DNA of 64,000 nt from an uncultured Elusimicrobiales bacterium (GCA_910576915.1 CAJTJT010000002.1:1-64000), one strand, 5' to 3'. Shown: positions 40,812-49,730, counted from the first letter of the stretch. Program-made: numbers and translations. The notes: a model not told the origin generated them from the letters alone.

Positions 40812-42719
40812 TTATTTTTGGTAGGTTCCCAAGTCGTTATTCTTGGAGAAATCTTGCATCTCTCTTTTAAACTGTTCCTGCATTTGCTGTATTTTGGGTT
40901 TTGCCAGCTCCTGCGTGCCTTCCTGCGAGTGTTCTTTTTTGATGTTGTGCAGGATTTCTTTGGCATTGTTTACGTATTGGGCCAGTTCCTGGGTGAAGTC
41001 GTCTGCGCGCTGTTCCAGCTGTTTGTCGCCGTCCACGGCGCTGCCCCGTCCGTACAAAATGGGAAACTGTTGGTCGGAGCGTTGTTGGAAGTCGTAAGCG
41101 TTTTCCACATGGGAGAAGAACGGCACGGTGCCGTTTTCCGGCTTGGCGCGCTGGTCAATTAAATCCATGGTGTTTTGGAAAAGCTGGTTCATGTTTTCCA
41201 TCGAGTACGCCGTGTACGGGGTTTTGCTTTCCGTCAGCCGCTGTTCCAGAGCCCGGAGATCTTCGTCGGACAAAGCTCCTTCCTGGCGTTTTTCTTCAAT
41301 GTAGTCCCGGGCGTACTGGTCGTAACGCTGCAGCGGGTCGCCTTTGAGCGTAAGCCCCACCGCTTCTACCGTTTTTGCCAGTTCGGAAGAATTGTCCGTC
41401 CCGGTTGCCACCCAGTAGCAATTATCCGTGCATTCTTTTCGCATGAATTGGTAGAACTCCAGCTCCTGCAGTTTGGTTTCGTCAATGCTCTCCAAGTCTT
41501 CCTGGGTTACGTTTTCGGACAAAATAGGCATGTCGGTGGCGTTTAACACTACGGTAATCCCGGCAGGCGGCAAGTGCAGGCCGGTCTGTTCGAAAAATTG
41601 TACGTTGGAACGGGCTTTAATGGCGGCTATATCCGGTCCATCTTCTTCCTGACCGGTTTCCAAACACGTTTCTTTCTTTACGGAACCGTCCCCGCAGGAA
41701 AAGGGATTGACCGCGCCTTGAAAGACGTTAACGGGTTCCTGGTCGCCATTTTGCTGTTTCATGATTTCGTTCATGTCTTGGCTGAATTTTTGCCTGTCCC
41801 GGTTCTCTATCTCTTTTGCAGCCTGTTCGCGTTCCGGCGAATTCGGGTCGGGGTATTTGATTTTTGCCAGCCATTCGGCGGATTCGGCGATGGCCCGCGC
41901 CGGATTGATTAAATTTAAAAACGCTTCTGCGGCTTCCGCGCTGCCGGGGACAAGCGAGGCAAAGGGGTTGTTTCTGAATCCGTCCCAGTCTACCGGGCGG
42001 GATTTTTGTAAGGTGGAGGATTTGTCCGTATTTTTGCCCATTCCGGCGGAAGAGGACGTCCGGGCGGAGGCTAAACGGTCGTCGTCCCCGGTTCCCTGTA
42101 CGGCGCCTTGGGCGGCCGGCTTTTCGCCAAAGCCGAACAGGCGTTTAATCGGGTTAAATACGCGCGCCAGGCGGGAATCGGGCACTTCTTCTTTGACGGC
42201 GGGAAGACGCATGACGGGCGTAAAACGGGCTTGGCGTTCCTGGGTGACAAAACGGTCGTAGGCGTTGTCTTTTACGTTAATTTCGTGCATGCCGCGCGTG
42301 GAGCCTTCCGGGGAAGTTTGGCGGATGAGTACCCAGTCGCCTTCTTCAGTTTGCAGGTAGGCGTCCGCGTAGGCGGCTCCGTCGCCGCCGGAGAACACGC
42401 CCGTGCCGGCTCCCGCGCTCTGGGCGGAAGCGTACATCGTGTCGCCTTGCGGCTCGCCGAACAGTTCATCGGCCTGGTCGGCCGTCATCCGGCCGGCGTT
42501 TTTTTGCTTTTCTTCGGCGTTTTGGCGTGTGCGGAAAAAGCGCGCAATCCGGCCGACGAGTTCCGTAAGCGGGTTAGAGGTAAAAATTTGCGGTTCGGCC
42601 TTGGCGGTTTCGTTTTTGGCCGCGGTTTTGGGGGCGGGAGTTTCCAAAAAAGGCAGTAATAAAAATAAAAAGAAAGCGGCGCAGCAAACGATTAAAGCGA
42701 TTTTGACTGGTTTTTTCAT
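40812..42719 (-). CDS. large anchored or exported protein of unknown function
   Basis: This 635-residue protein begins with a basic N-terminus and one hydrophobic helix (IALIVCCAAFFLFLLLPFL), which could be an uncleaved anchor or signal peptide. The rest is hydrophilic and largely helical, rich in Gln, Glu and Asp, with two short Cys-containing segments (FSCGDGSVKKETC, RKECTDNCYW) and a probable coiled coil near the C-terminus (QQMQEQFKREMQDF). I recognise no domain. It is a single-gene unit and shares a 25-bp upstream sequence with the other unrecognised exported protein at 44234-45499. Confidence 0.65.
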   Translation of the reverse strand: MKKPVKIALIVCCAAFFLFLLLPFLETPAPKTAAKNETAKAEPQIFTSNPLTELVGRIARFFRTRQNAEEKQKNAGRMTADQADELFGEPQGDTMYASAQSAGAGTGVFSGGDGAAYADAYLQTEEGDWVLIRQTSPEGSTRGMHEINVKDNAYDRFVTQERQARFTPVMRLPAVKEEVPDSRLARVFNPIKRLFGFGEKPAAQGAVQGTGDDDRLASARTSSSAGMGKNTDKSSTLQKSRPVDWDGFRNNPFASLVPGSAEAAEAFLNLINPARAIAESAEWLAKIKYPDPNSPEREQAAKEIENRDRQKFSQDMNEIMKQQNGDQEPVNVFQGAVNPFSCGDGSVKKETCLETGQEEDGPDIAAIKARSNVQFFEQTGLHLPPAGITVVLNATDMPILSENVTQEDLESIDETKLQELEFYQFMRKECTDNCYWVATGTDNSSELAKTVEAVGLTLKGDPLQRYDQYARDYIEEKRQEGALSDEDLRALEQRLTESKTPYTAYSMENMNQLFQNTMDLIDQRAKPENGTVPFFSHVENAYDFQQRSDQQFPILYGRGSAVDGDKQLEQRADDFTQELAQYVNNAKEILHNIKKEHSQEGTQELAKPKIQQMQEQFKREMQDFSKNNDLGTYQK

Positions 42720-42845
42720 AAATACTCCGTCTTACGGACTTGCCCGCCGCGTGCCGTTTGAACGCGCGTACGGCGGCGGTTATTATATAGTCTATCCGTT
42801 TGTACGGGATTTTTCAAGTGTATTTGGACCCAGGGGCGGATAGGT

Positions 42846-43604
42846 CTATTCTTCGCTTAAATGCAGCAGACGTTTGAGGATGGCCCAGGATTTTTTGAAG
42901 TGGTTGCTGATGGGGTTGCCCTCGGCCTGCGGCGGCGTATCGGGGTTGGTTTGCTCTTCTCGGGGAAGTGTATACCCGGCGGAAGACGCCAGGCGGACCA
43001 AGTAGTTGGAAGGTACGGCAAAGTTTAAATTTTGGTTTCCGTCCCCCTGGTAGCTGGCAAACGCCACGGAAATTACTTCGCCTTGCGCGTTAAAGACGGG
43101 GCTTCCGCTTGAGCTGGGGGAAATGGGCGCGCTGATTTGGTGCCAAATGACGCCGTTGGCTTTTTTACGTACTTGGCTGATAAGGCCGGAACTGATGGTG
43201 TTTTGCAGTCTGCGCGGGTTGCCGATGACGGTAATCGGCTGGCCGGGGAGGACGTTGTCCGAATCGGCCAGGCGGACGGTGGGCAAATTAAGGGCCTGAA
43301 TCTTGAGCAGCGACAGGTCCACCTCGTCCGCGCTCGCGACGGTGACGGCTTCGCCCGATACGGTGCCGTTGTTAAAGGTGATGTTTATGTACAGGGCGTC
43401 GTCGGACACGTGGCGGCTGGTGGCGATGAGCCCCTCGGGCGCAACGGCGAACCCCGTGCCGGTAAAAGTGGAGCCGTCTTTTTTTACGACGTTTACGGCC
43501 ACGACGGCGGGCGCGTTTTCCTGCGCGATGCGGACGTGGTCGTTTTCCGCGCGTGCGGCGGTGCAGGCAAGCAGGAGGACGAGCGGAAAGAGAAATTTCT
43601 TCAT
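42846..43604 (-). CDS. exported trypsin-like serine protease
   Basis: This 252-residue S1C-type protease has a signal peptide (ending TAARA) and the catalytic triad His65 (TSRHVSDD), Asp96 (EVDLSLLKI) and Ser166 (SPSSSGSPVF). No PDZ domain follows, so it is smaller than DegP or DegS. A short Pro-rich tail ends the protein. The ATG at 43604 has no Shine-Dalgarno, and a TATAAT lies six bases upstream, suggesting a leaderless mRNA. It is divergent from greA. A periplasmic quality-control role is likely. Confidence 0.85.
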   Translation of the reverse strand: MKKFLFPLVLLLACTAARAENDHVRIAQENAPAVVAVNVVKKDGSTFTGTGFAVAPEGLIATSRHVSDDALYINITFNNGTVSGEAVTVASADEVDLSLLKIQALNLPTVRLADSDNVLPGQPITVIGNPRRLQNTISSGLISQVRKKANGVIWHQISAPISPSSSGSPVFNAQGEVISVAFASYQGDGNQNLNFAVPSNYLVRLASSAGYTLPREEQTNPDTPPQAEGNPISNHFKKSWAILKRLLHLSEE

Positions 43605-43610
43605 GTACTG

Positions 43611-43616
43611 ATTATA
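43611..43616 (-). promoter_or_regulatory. -10 box of the protease gene, abutting the ATG
   Basis: TATAAT on the minus strand is followed by six bases and then the ATG, so transcription would begin at or next to the start codon. Confidence 0.45.
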
Positions 43617-43642
43617 TAATAAATTTTTTCCGGCCGGAAACA

Positions 43643-43671
43643 TTGAAATAAAAGCGCATAAATTGTACACT
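43643..43671 (+). promoter_or_regulatory. promoter of greA
   Basis: TTGAAA (43643-43648) and TACACT (43666-43671) are 17 bp apart, upstream of an AAGGAG ribosome site. Confidence 0.55.
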
Positions 43672-43696
43672 AAAATTAAATATAAGGAGTTATACC

Positions 43697-44170
43697 ATGC
43701 CAGAAGCATTTTATGTCAGCCGCAAAAAATACGAAGCTCTTGTAAACGAGCTGAAAGATTTAAAAGAATTAAAGGCCCAGCTTTCCAACGAAATCGGGGA
43801 AGCCGCCGCCCAGGGCGATTTGAAAGAAAACGCCGAATATCACGCCGCCAAAGAAAAACAGGCCGAAACGCTGATCCGCATTCAGGAATTGGAATCGCGC
43901 CTTAGAAACGCGCAAATCACCGACGATTTGACCGTGGATAAAAGCGAAGCGCGCATCGGCGCCACCGTTACGTTCCAAGATGTGGACGCGGGCATCGAAT
44001 TTACCTATACGTTGGTGGGCTCTATGGAAGCCAACCCGGAAAAGGGACTGCTGTCCGTGCAGTCCCCGCTGGCCAACGGCGTACTCGGTAAAAAGGAAGG
44101 CGATACTTTTGAAGCCCAGCTGCCGCGCGGCCCCAAAACGTATAAGCTGGTTAAGTTGGAATATAAATAA
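43697..44170 (+). CDS. greA: transcription elongation factor GreA
   Basis: This 157-residue factor rescues backtracked RNA polymerase by stimulating transcript cleavage. The N-terminal coiled coil carries the acidic tip motif GDLKENAEYHAAKEKQ, and the C-terminal FKBP-like domain has SPLANGVLGKKEGD. The length equals that of E. coli GreA within one residue. It has its own promoter and terminator. Confidence 0.97.
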   Translation: MPEAFYVSRKKYEALVNELKDLKELKAQLSNEIGEAAAQGDLKENAEYHAAKEKQAETLIRIQELESRLRNAQITDDLTVDKSEARIGATVTFQDVDAGIEFTYTLVGSMEANPEKGLLSVQSPLANGVLGKKEGDTFEAQLPRGPKTYKLVKLEYK

Positions 44171-44187
44171 ACGCTTTGAATGTAAAA

Positions 44188-44217
44188 AATCCCCGGTTTG
44201 AACACCGGGGATTTTTT
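44188..44217 (+). terminator. intrinsic terminator of greA
   Basis: A 10-bp stem (AATCCCCGGT / ACCGGGGATT) is followed by TTTT. The next gene converges, so it may serve both. Confidence 0.8.
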
Positions 44218-44233
44218 ATTTGCAAATTCGGGC

Positions 44234-45499
44234 TTAGAAGAACGGCGGGAATAAATCTTCTTCTTGCGGGAACATCAGCTGGTTGAGTTCTCTGGCGAAG
44301 TCCGTACTGTTCAGTTTCCAGTAAGACATTGCTTCAAACAGCATGGGTTCGTCGTGGCGGATATCAAAGAAGTCCCGGGTTTTTACGGAGCGGGGCAAAA
44401 AGCCGTGTTTTTCTTTGAACTCTTTTATGCTTTTCAGCGTGTCTTTTTCCGTCAGTCTTTTCGCCGGATACATTTCCGTCAGTTCGTAAAGCCGGGTCAT
44501 GATGGGTATCATTTCTTCAAACATGTTGACCTGGTTGTTAAACACCAGCGGTTCGAATAAATGGTACAGCGGCCGTTCCAGCGGGTCTTGCCATATCGGC
44601 GCGCGGTGGTGTTCGGCTACGAATTTTTCCATATCCGCCAGCAGATTGTTGTAAATTTCAACGGTGGTTCTTACGGAAGTGCTGTTTTTGGCAAACGTCA
44701 GCAGTTCTTCATACAAATCATTCATTTGCCGCAGCGTAACCAGCACCTCTTCATATTCCTGTTGGGTGTGGGTTTCTTTGGCGATAAATTTTTTAATTTT
44801 GTCGTTTAATTGGTCCGCCCGTCCGTACAGCGAGAACAGCTGTTCGGCTTCCTCTTCATTTAGGTTGCGTGCGAGGACGGCCTGCTGCGGGGGGATATTA
44901 CCCATGGAGTTGAATAATTCTGACTTAATGGTGTGCATTCCGCCGAACTTAATCATTTCGCGCAGCTGCCAGGAAGGTTTATGCGAGTGGAACGTTAAAT
45001 AGCCTCTGGCCGCGATGGCAAACGATTCGCTGGGGTTGGCGCTGGTGGAAAAGAACGGCAGTTTGGGCGTAAGGTTAAAGTATTGTTCCAAATCCTGGGT
45101 CATGCCGGAAAAGTAGCCCCGGTCCAAATTGTTTAGAAGGGACGTCCTCAGCGTATTATTGATGATGGTTTGCTGTATTTGCGTCCGTAGTTTTTCGGGA
45201 GGAACCGCCGGCTGGGCCTGCAGACTTTGGTATAAAGCCACGGCGCGGGCATATTCGCGCTGGAATTGGAAACGCTGGTTCAAAATATGTTTTGTGGGAG
45301 AGTTGGAAAGCCCCACCGCAAACGCCCGGGCGTTGCTTGTAACGTAAGATACCTCGCGGGACACTTTGGCGGAGAGCTGCCCGGCGGCTTTGGAGGATAT
45401 TCCCGCGGTTTTGGACAATCCTTTTAGTTGCGCCTGGGCGGGCAGCGTCAGTAAGAGGGTGGATAATAGCAAAATCGGTGTTTTTATATAAGTTTTCAT
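44234..45499 (-). CDS. exported protein of unknown function
   Basis: This 421-residue protein starts at 45499 with a signal peptide (LLLSTLLLTLPAQAQ). The mature protein is mostly helical and rich in Leu, Glu and Gln. Two short similar motifs (AEHHRAPIWQDP and KEKHGFLPRSVKTRDFFD) are the only recurring pattern I see. I recognise no family. There is no Shine-Dalgarno; TATACT lies six bases before the ATG. It converges on greA. Confidence 0.65.
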   Translation of the reverse strand: MKTYIKTPILLLSTLLLTLPAQAQLKGLSKTAGISSKAAGQLSAKVSREVSYVTSNARAFAVGLSNSPTKHILNQRFQFQREYARAVALYQSLQAQPAVPPEKLRTQIQQTIINNTLRTSLLNNLDRGYFSGMTQDLEQYFNLTPKLPFFSTSANPSESFAIAARGYLTFHSHKPSWQLREMIKFGGMHTIKSELFNSMGNIPPQQAVLARNLNEEEAEQLFSLYGRADQLNDKIKKFIAKETHTQQEYEEVLVTLRQMNDLYEELLTFAKNSTSVRTTVEIYNNLLADMEKFVAEHHRAPIWQDPLERPLYHLFEPLVFNNQVNMFEEMIPIMTRLYELTEMYPAKRLTEKDTLKSIKEFKEKHGFLPRSVKTRDFFDIRHDEPMLFEAMSYWKLNSTDFARELNQLMFPQEEDLFPPFF

Positions 45500-45505
45500 A
45501 TAAAT

Positions 45506-45511
45506 AGTATA
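45506..45511 (-). promoter_or_regulatory. -10 box of the 421-residue protein gene, abutting the ATG
   Basis: TATACT on the minus strand, six bases and then the ATG, as for the protease gene at 43604. Confidence 0.4.
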
Positions 45512-45595
45512 GAAAAAGGTTTCATTTGGCGACAGGGTCTTTGGGCCCAGGCGCGCATAGGTCTTTTGGCTTTTGCGGAAGGGGGAGAACAAAAA

Positions 45596-45618
45596 AACGG
45601 GCCCTTGTGGGGCCCGTT
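45596..45618 (-). terminator. terminator of the GH57 gene
   Basis: A 9-bp stem (AACGGGCCC / GGGCCCGTT) with a five-base loop is followed on the minus strand by TTTTT. Confidence 0.75.
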
Positions 45619-45633
45619 GGTTTAAGAAGAAGA

Positions 45634-47256
45634 TTAGTATTTCTTCAATACGGCTTCTTTGGCCGCGGACGAGTAGACGTTGTAGTCCATTTGCTGGAAG
45701 ATGGAATCTTTCTGTTCCAGGTCGTAGACGTAGCCCTCGTTAATGCGGTTGCCTTGGATTTGTTCGTAAAGTTCGTTAAAGCGTTTTACGTGATCCTTGG
45801 TCCGCTTGGTGGAGTATTCCTTGGCCGTGCCGGTGGTCATCAGGAACGCCCAGTCGGAAGACTGCATCAGCACCAGTTCGCGCGCCAGTTGGTTGAGTGC
45901 GCGGCGCAGGAGCCCGTCCGCATTGGGGAACTTGTTGGCAAGTTCCATCATGCGCTCGGCGGATTTGATGAGGTGGCGGTAAATCCAGTCGTTGCCGGAG
46001 TTAAGCCATACGTCGTGGTAACCTTTGTCGCCCCAGGAGGACATGGAAGGCTGTACCACCTGGTTTTCCGGGTACATGGCCAGGTATTCGCTCGGGGTGA
46101 CGAGTTTGATGTCCTTCTGGTCGTAATAGATTTTTTTGAACAGATATTCCAGGAAATCAATCCCTTCGTACCACCAGTGTCCGTACAGTTCCGCGTCGTA
46201 CATGGATACAACGAGCGGCTTGCGGTCAATTACCGTGCTTAAGTATTCAATCTGTTTCTGGCGGTTGAACATAAAGTTCCCGGCGTGCTGGGCGGCCACT
46301 TCGCGCGCGGCGTACGGGTCGTACGCCTGCTTTTGGTTTAACGCCACTTTGCCGGTAATTTTATGGTACTTCATGCCGATGTTGCGGCGGACGCCGTCGG
46401 AATGGAGGTAGGGTTTGATGTAATCGTAGTCGAGGTCGTACCCCAGGTCGCGGTAAAATTCGCGGTAGCGGGCGTCGCCGGGGTAGCCGGCTTCGGCGCT
46501 CCAAACCTGCTGGGCCGATTCCATATCGCGCGCAAACGCGGCTACGCCCGTCTGCGGGCAGTACACCGGGGCGTAGATGCCGTATTTCGGGCGCGGGGTG
46601 CCGTGCAAAACGCCGTGCGATTCGGTAAAGAAAAAGCGGATGCCTTCTTCACGCAGGAATTTATCATCGCCCGGGTTGTAAGCGCATTCGGCCAGCCAAA
46701 TGCCGCGCGGATTGCGGCCGAAGCGGCTGCGGTAATCGTTGGCGGCAATTTTGATTTGGGCGTTGACGCTTTCTTTATGCACCATCAGCGGCAGATAGCC
46801 GTGCGTGGCGCAGCAGGTGATGATTTCCAGTTTGCCCATATCCTGGAATTTTTTAAATCCCTGTAAAACGTGCCCGTGGTAGCGGTGTTCAAACAAATCC
46901 TGGTAGCGGCGGAATTTGTTGAAGTACATCCGCGCCACGCCTTCAAATTCGGTGCCCTGCGTGCGGTTGAGCTCTTTTTGCGAAAGTTCTACGCGCTGGT
47001 TTAAATAATGGCGGAAGCGTTCGATTAAAAGCGGGTCCTCCATCATGTTGCACAAGGGCGGCGTAAGCGTCATGGTCAGGCGGAAATCGGTGCCTTCTTC
47101 GGTCAGGTTTTCGAAAACGTTTAACAGCGGAATGTACGTTTCCACCATGGCTTCGTAAAACCAGTCTTCTTCCAAAAAGTCCGGGTATTCCGGGTGCTTG
47201 ATAAACGGCAGGTGCGCGTGCAGTACAAGCGCGAGATATCCTTTTTCTTCTCCCAT
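45634..47256 (-). CDS. GH57 family 1,4-alpha-glucan branching enzyme
   Basis: This 540-residue cytosolic enzyme matches the GH57 branching enzymes. The N-terminal strand LALVLHAHLPFIKHPE starts the (beta/alpha)7 barrel, the nucleophile Glu is in GIWLAECAYNPG and the acid/base Asp in SMYDAELYGHWWYEG. A C-terminal helical domain (SSDWAFLMTTGTA, TKRTKDHVKRFNELY) completes it. It would introduce alpha-1,6 branches in glycogen. The adjacent DUF4912 gene, 1 bp upstream, is a common partner. Confidence 0.92.
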   Translation of the reverse strand: MGEEKGYLALVLHAHLPFIKHPEYPDFLEEDWFYEAMVETYIPLLNVFENLTEEGTDFRLTMTLTPPLCNMMEDPLLIERFRHYLNQRVELSQKELNRTQGTEFEGVARMYFNKFRRYQDLFEHRYHGHVLQGFKKFQDMGKLEIITCCATHGYLPLMVHKESVNAQIKIAANDYRSRFGRNPRGIWLAECAYNPGDDKFLREEGIRFFFTESHGVLHGTPRPKYGIYAPVYCPQTGVAAFARDMESAQQVWSAEAGYPGDARYREFYRDLGYDLDYDYIKPYLHSDGVRRNIGMKYHKITGKVALNQKQAYDPYAAREVAAQHAGNFMFNRQKQIEYLSTVIDRKPLVVSMYDAELYGHWWYEGIDFLEYLFKKIYYDQKDIKLVTPSEYLAMYPENQVVQPSMSSWGDKGYHDVWLNSGNDWIYRHLIKSAERMMELANKFPNADGLLRRALNQLARELVLMQSSDWAFLMTTGTAKEYSTKRTKDHVKRFNELYEQIQGNRINEGYVYDLEQKDSIFQQMDYNVYSSAAKEAVLKKY

Positions 47257-47257
47257 A

Positions 47258-48136
47258 TTACTTTCCTTGCTCGCGCAGAGCTTTAATGGTTACTTGGCGC
47301 GTTTTGTCGCCTTTGGCGTTGCGCGCTTTGATGGGCAAATCCACTACGCTGCCGGCGGGTAAGTGCTGGCGGATGGAAAATTTGCCTTCTTTAAGTTCAA
47401 TTTCCTGCCCGTTAATGGTGACGATGGCGTTTTTGGAAGCGGAACCGTAGATGATGATTTCGCAGTCGGCTTTGAGCCAGATGTCTTCGTCTTCTTCGGT
47501 TTTAACGCTGTCCAGGTGCAGTTTAAAAGAAGACCAGGAAGACCCGGGCGTGCCGGCCCCTGCCAGTTCGGTCAGTTTCCAGCGTTCGCCGAGTACCTGC
47601 ATGCGTTCGCTGGAGCCCAGGCCGATGTAATCGGCGCCGGAGAGCTGCAAGAGTTTTTGGAAGTCCCCTTCCACAATCATCCATTTGTCGTCCACCACGT
47701 TCGAAATGCGGCCGGGCGGCACGGAGGAAATGTTGCTGCGCGTAACCAGAATAAAACGGCCGTCTTCGGTTACGTAGCCCAGGTCCGCCAAATACGTGCG
47801 GCCGGATTCGGGCACGTTGATGTACCAGCTGCGGGCCTCGAAAATAACCGGCATGTCGTAAAAGCGGACGGAGTTGGAACCGTCGAAAAATTCCACGCCC
47901 GTAACGTCGTGCAGGCGGATGACGGTGCGCGCTTTTTCAAGCGTGTCCTGGCCGTATTGGCTTTTTACGCATTCAAGCGTATTTTGGGTAATTTCCCAAA
48001 ACAGGAACATCCAGGCCGGATCTTTCGGCAATAAAAAACTTTCCGTTTTGCCGTATCCGGACGGAATGTCCGCTTCGGCGTTGACGTCTTTGGCCGCCGG
48101 ACGGACAAGTGCGGACGAAGATAAATTTTGCGTCAT
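47258..48136 (-). CDS. DUF4912 domain protein
   Basis: This 292-residue protein fits the DUF4912 family: LLPKDPAWMFLFWEIT near residue 35, VRFYDMPVIFEARSWYINVP, and a C-terminal beta region (YGSASKNAIVTINGQEIELK). No signal peptide is present. Its fixed neighbour, a GH57 branching enzyme, points to carbohydrate binding or glycogen metabolism, but the biochemical role is not established to my knowledge. Confidence 0.82.
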   Translation of the reverse strand: MTQNLSSSALVRPAAKDVNAEADIPSGYGKTESFLLPKDPAWMFLFWEITQNTLECVKSQYGQDTLEKARTVIRLHDVTGVEFFDGSNSVRFYDMPVIFEARSWYINVPESGRTYLADLGYVTEDGRFILVTRSNISSVPPGRISNVVDDKWMIVEGDFQKLLQLSGADYIGLGSSERMQVLGERWKLTELAGAGTPGSSWSSFKLHLDSVKTEEDEDIWLKADCEIIIYGSASKNAIVTINGQEIELKEGKFSIRQHLPAGSVVDLPIKARNAKGDKTRQVTIKALREQGK

Positions 48137-48202
48137 ATGATTTTTCCTTTTCCCCTGTTTAATTTTTTGATGTCTTATTTTTTAATCTTTTAACCCAATT
48201 AT

Positions 48203-48211
48203 ATTCTAGCA
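48203..48211 (-). promoter_or_regulatory. extended -10 promoter of DUF4912-GH57
   Basis: TGC followed by TAGAAT on the minus strand, about 67 bp before the ATG at 48136, inside an AT-rich intergenic region. Confidence 0.5.
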
Positions 48212-48239
48212 TTTATAAATTGAAAAGGGGGAAAAAGGG

Positions 48240-48269
48240 TTGCTTTTCCGGCCCGGGAAGTGGTAAGGT
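48240..48269 (+). promoter_or_regulatory. possible promoter of pilin F
   Basis: TTGCTT (48240-48245) and TAAGGT (48264-48269) are 18 bp apart, with TGG before the -10. There is no T12 tract and no R1 or R2 repeat here. Confidence 0.4.
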
Positions 48270-48302
48270 GTAAATATCTTAAATTTAAACTGGGGAAAAT
48301 CT

Positions 48303-48776
48303 ATGAAACACGGTTTTACGTTGATTGAGATGCTGGTGGTGGTGCTGATCGTGGGGATTTTGGCTGCCGTTGCGCTGCCGCAGTACGAAACGGCGGTGGA
48401 GAAATCCCGCGCCACGCAGGCGTTTATTTTGGGCAAACACCTGGCGGAAGCCGAGGAACTCTATTTCCTTTCCACCGGGCGCTATACCGACGATTGGGAA
48501 GAACTGGGCGAAGCCCGGCCTAATATTAAAGGCTGGACGTTTGATATCGATTTTACCGTGGAAAATATCCGTGCCAAGCGCGATAACACCACCTTGCACT
48601 ACCGTTTCTTTTTGCGGGAGCCGCATGTGGCTTCCCCTTATGCCGGGAAATACTTGTGCGTGGCGCAGGAATCGGACGAAAAAGCGATGTCCGTCTGCCG
48701 TTCGCTGGGGACGAGCGAAACCCCGGTAGACTATACGCATATGAGCGGCAATTACAAAGCCTTTGAACTGAACTAA
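48303..48776 (+). CDS. type IV prepilin-like protein (pilin F)
   Basis: This 157-residue prepilin starts at 48303 after GGGG. The leader is MKHG^FTLIE with Glu at +5 and a hydrophobic helix to about residue 26. The C-terminal domain has two cysteines, the second in the VCRSLG motif shared with pilins A and D. Unlike pilins A-E its N-terminal codons are GC-rich like the surrounding genes and it lacks the T12 promoter, so it may be the older or separately regulated family member. Confidence 0.87.
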   Translation: MKHGFTLIEMLVVVLIVGILAAVALPQYETAVEKSRATQAFILGKHLAEAEELYFLSTGRYTDDWEELGEARPNIKGWTFDIDFTVENIRAKRDNTTLHYRFFLREPHVASPYAGKYLCVAQESDEKAMSVCRSLGTSETPVDYTHMSGNYKAFELN

Positions 48777-48788
48777 ACGGATAAATAA

Positions 48789-48821
48789 AAATCCCCGGGT
48801 ATATCGCCCGGGGATTTTTTT
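48789..48821. terminator. bidirectional terminator between pilin F and the EamA gene
   Basis: An 11-bp stem (AAATCCCCGGG / CCCGGGGATTT) is followed by T6 on the plus strand and lies between convergent genes. Confidence 0.85.
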
Positions 48822-48824
48822 GTG

Positions 48825-49730
48825 TTAATTTTTAGCGGAAACTTTCTTTTGTATCAAAAACAGGCTGACGAAAATGAGCAGCAGTCCGCCCGCTTCGGGC
48901 CCGGAAGGAATCCTTCCGGCGGTGATAAAATCGCCCGCCATCGCCACCACCGGAGACAGATACGCCACCGCCGCCATCCGCGTAGCTCCCCAGCGGCGCA
49001 CCAGCGCCACCATCAGTAAAAACGCCACCGCGGAAGACAGTACCCCCGCCGCCAAAATGGAAACGGTTACTTTGGTGCTGAACGCCGCAGGCGCCGGGGC
49101 TGTTTCGCATACACAGGCCGCGGCCAGCAAAATTACGGCGGAAATTAAGTATTGGTAAAACGTGTTTGCCTGCGGCGTGATGGCGCGTTCGTCTACCATA
49201 ATTTTTTTAATAAGCACGCCCCCCATGCCGAGGGACCACGTCATCAAAATAAACGCCGCACAGCCAAAAATCGCTTTCGGGCTGGTGCCTAAAGACTGTG
49301 CTCCGGCCGATACCATCGGCCACATGATGGTCCACATGCCGATAAGCCCAAAAACCACGCCGATGGTTCTGCGCAGGGTAAAGCGGTCTTCCCCGCCCAA
49401 AAAAATACCCGCCGCGATGAACGACCATATCGGCACCGTGCCGTAAAAAATGCCGCCCACCGTGGGCGCCACAAACTGCTGGCCCCAGGAAAGCGCCGCA
49501 AACGGGAACAAAATAAGGGTAAAACCCAGCAGGGCGGGTTTCCACAACCGGCTCAGCGGGATTTTTAAACTTTTGCGCTGTACGGCATAGAGCACGGCAA
49601 AAAATACAAGCCCCGCGAGCACGCGGTAAAATGTACCCCAAACGGGCGGCAGGGCGGAAACGATGTTTTTGGTGGCCAGCGGGGCGGTACCCCAGCAGAG
49701 GGCCAGGCAGAGGGCGAGGATATATCCCAT
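48825..49730 (-). CDS. EamA/DMT-family transporter
   Basis: This 301-residue inner membrane protein has ten hydrophobic segments arranged as two EamA repeats (ALCLALCWGTAPLATKNIV at the start, AYLSPVVAMAGDFITAGRIP near the end). Family members export metabolites such as amino acids; the substrate cannot be told. The Shine-Dalgarno is AAGGAG. Confidence 0.87.
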   Translation of the reverse strand: MGYILALCLALCWGTAPLATKNIVSALPPVWGTFYRVLAGLVFFAVLYAVQRKSLKIPLSRLWKPALLGFTLILFPFAALSWGQQFVAPTVGGIFYGTVPIWSFIAAGIFLGGEDRFTLRRTIGVVFGLIGMWTIMWPMVSAGAQSLGTSPKAIFGCAAFILMTWSLGMGGVLIKKIMVDERAITPQANTFYQYLISAVILLAAACVCETAPAPAAFSTKVTVSILAAGVLSSAVAFLLMVALVRRWGATRMAAVAYLSPVVAMAGDFITAGRIPSGPEAGGLLLIFVSLFLIQKKVSAKN

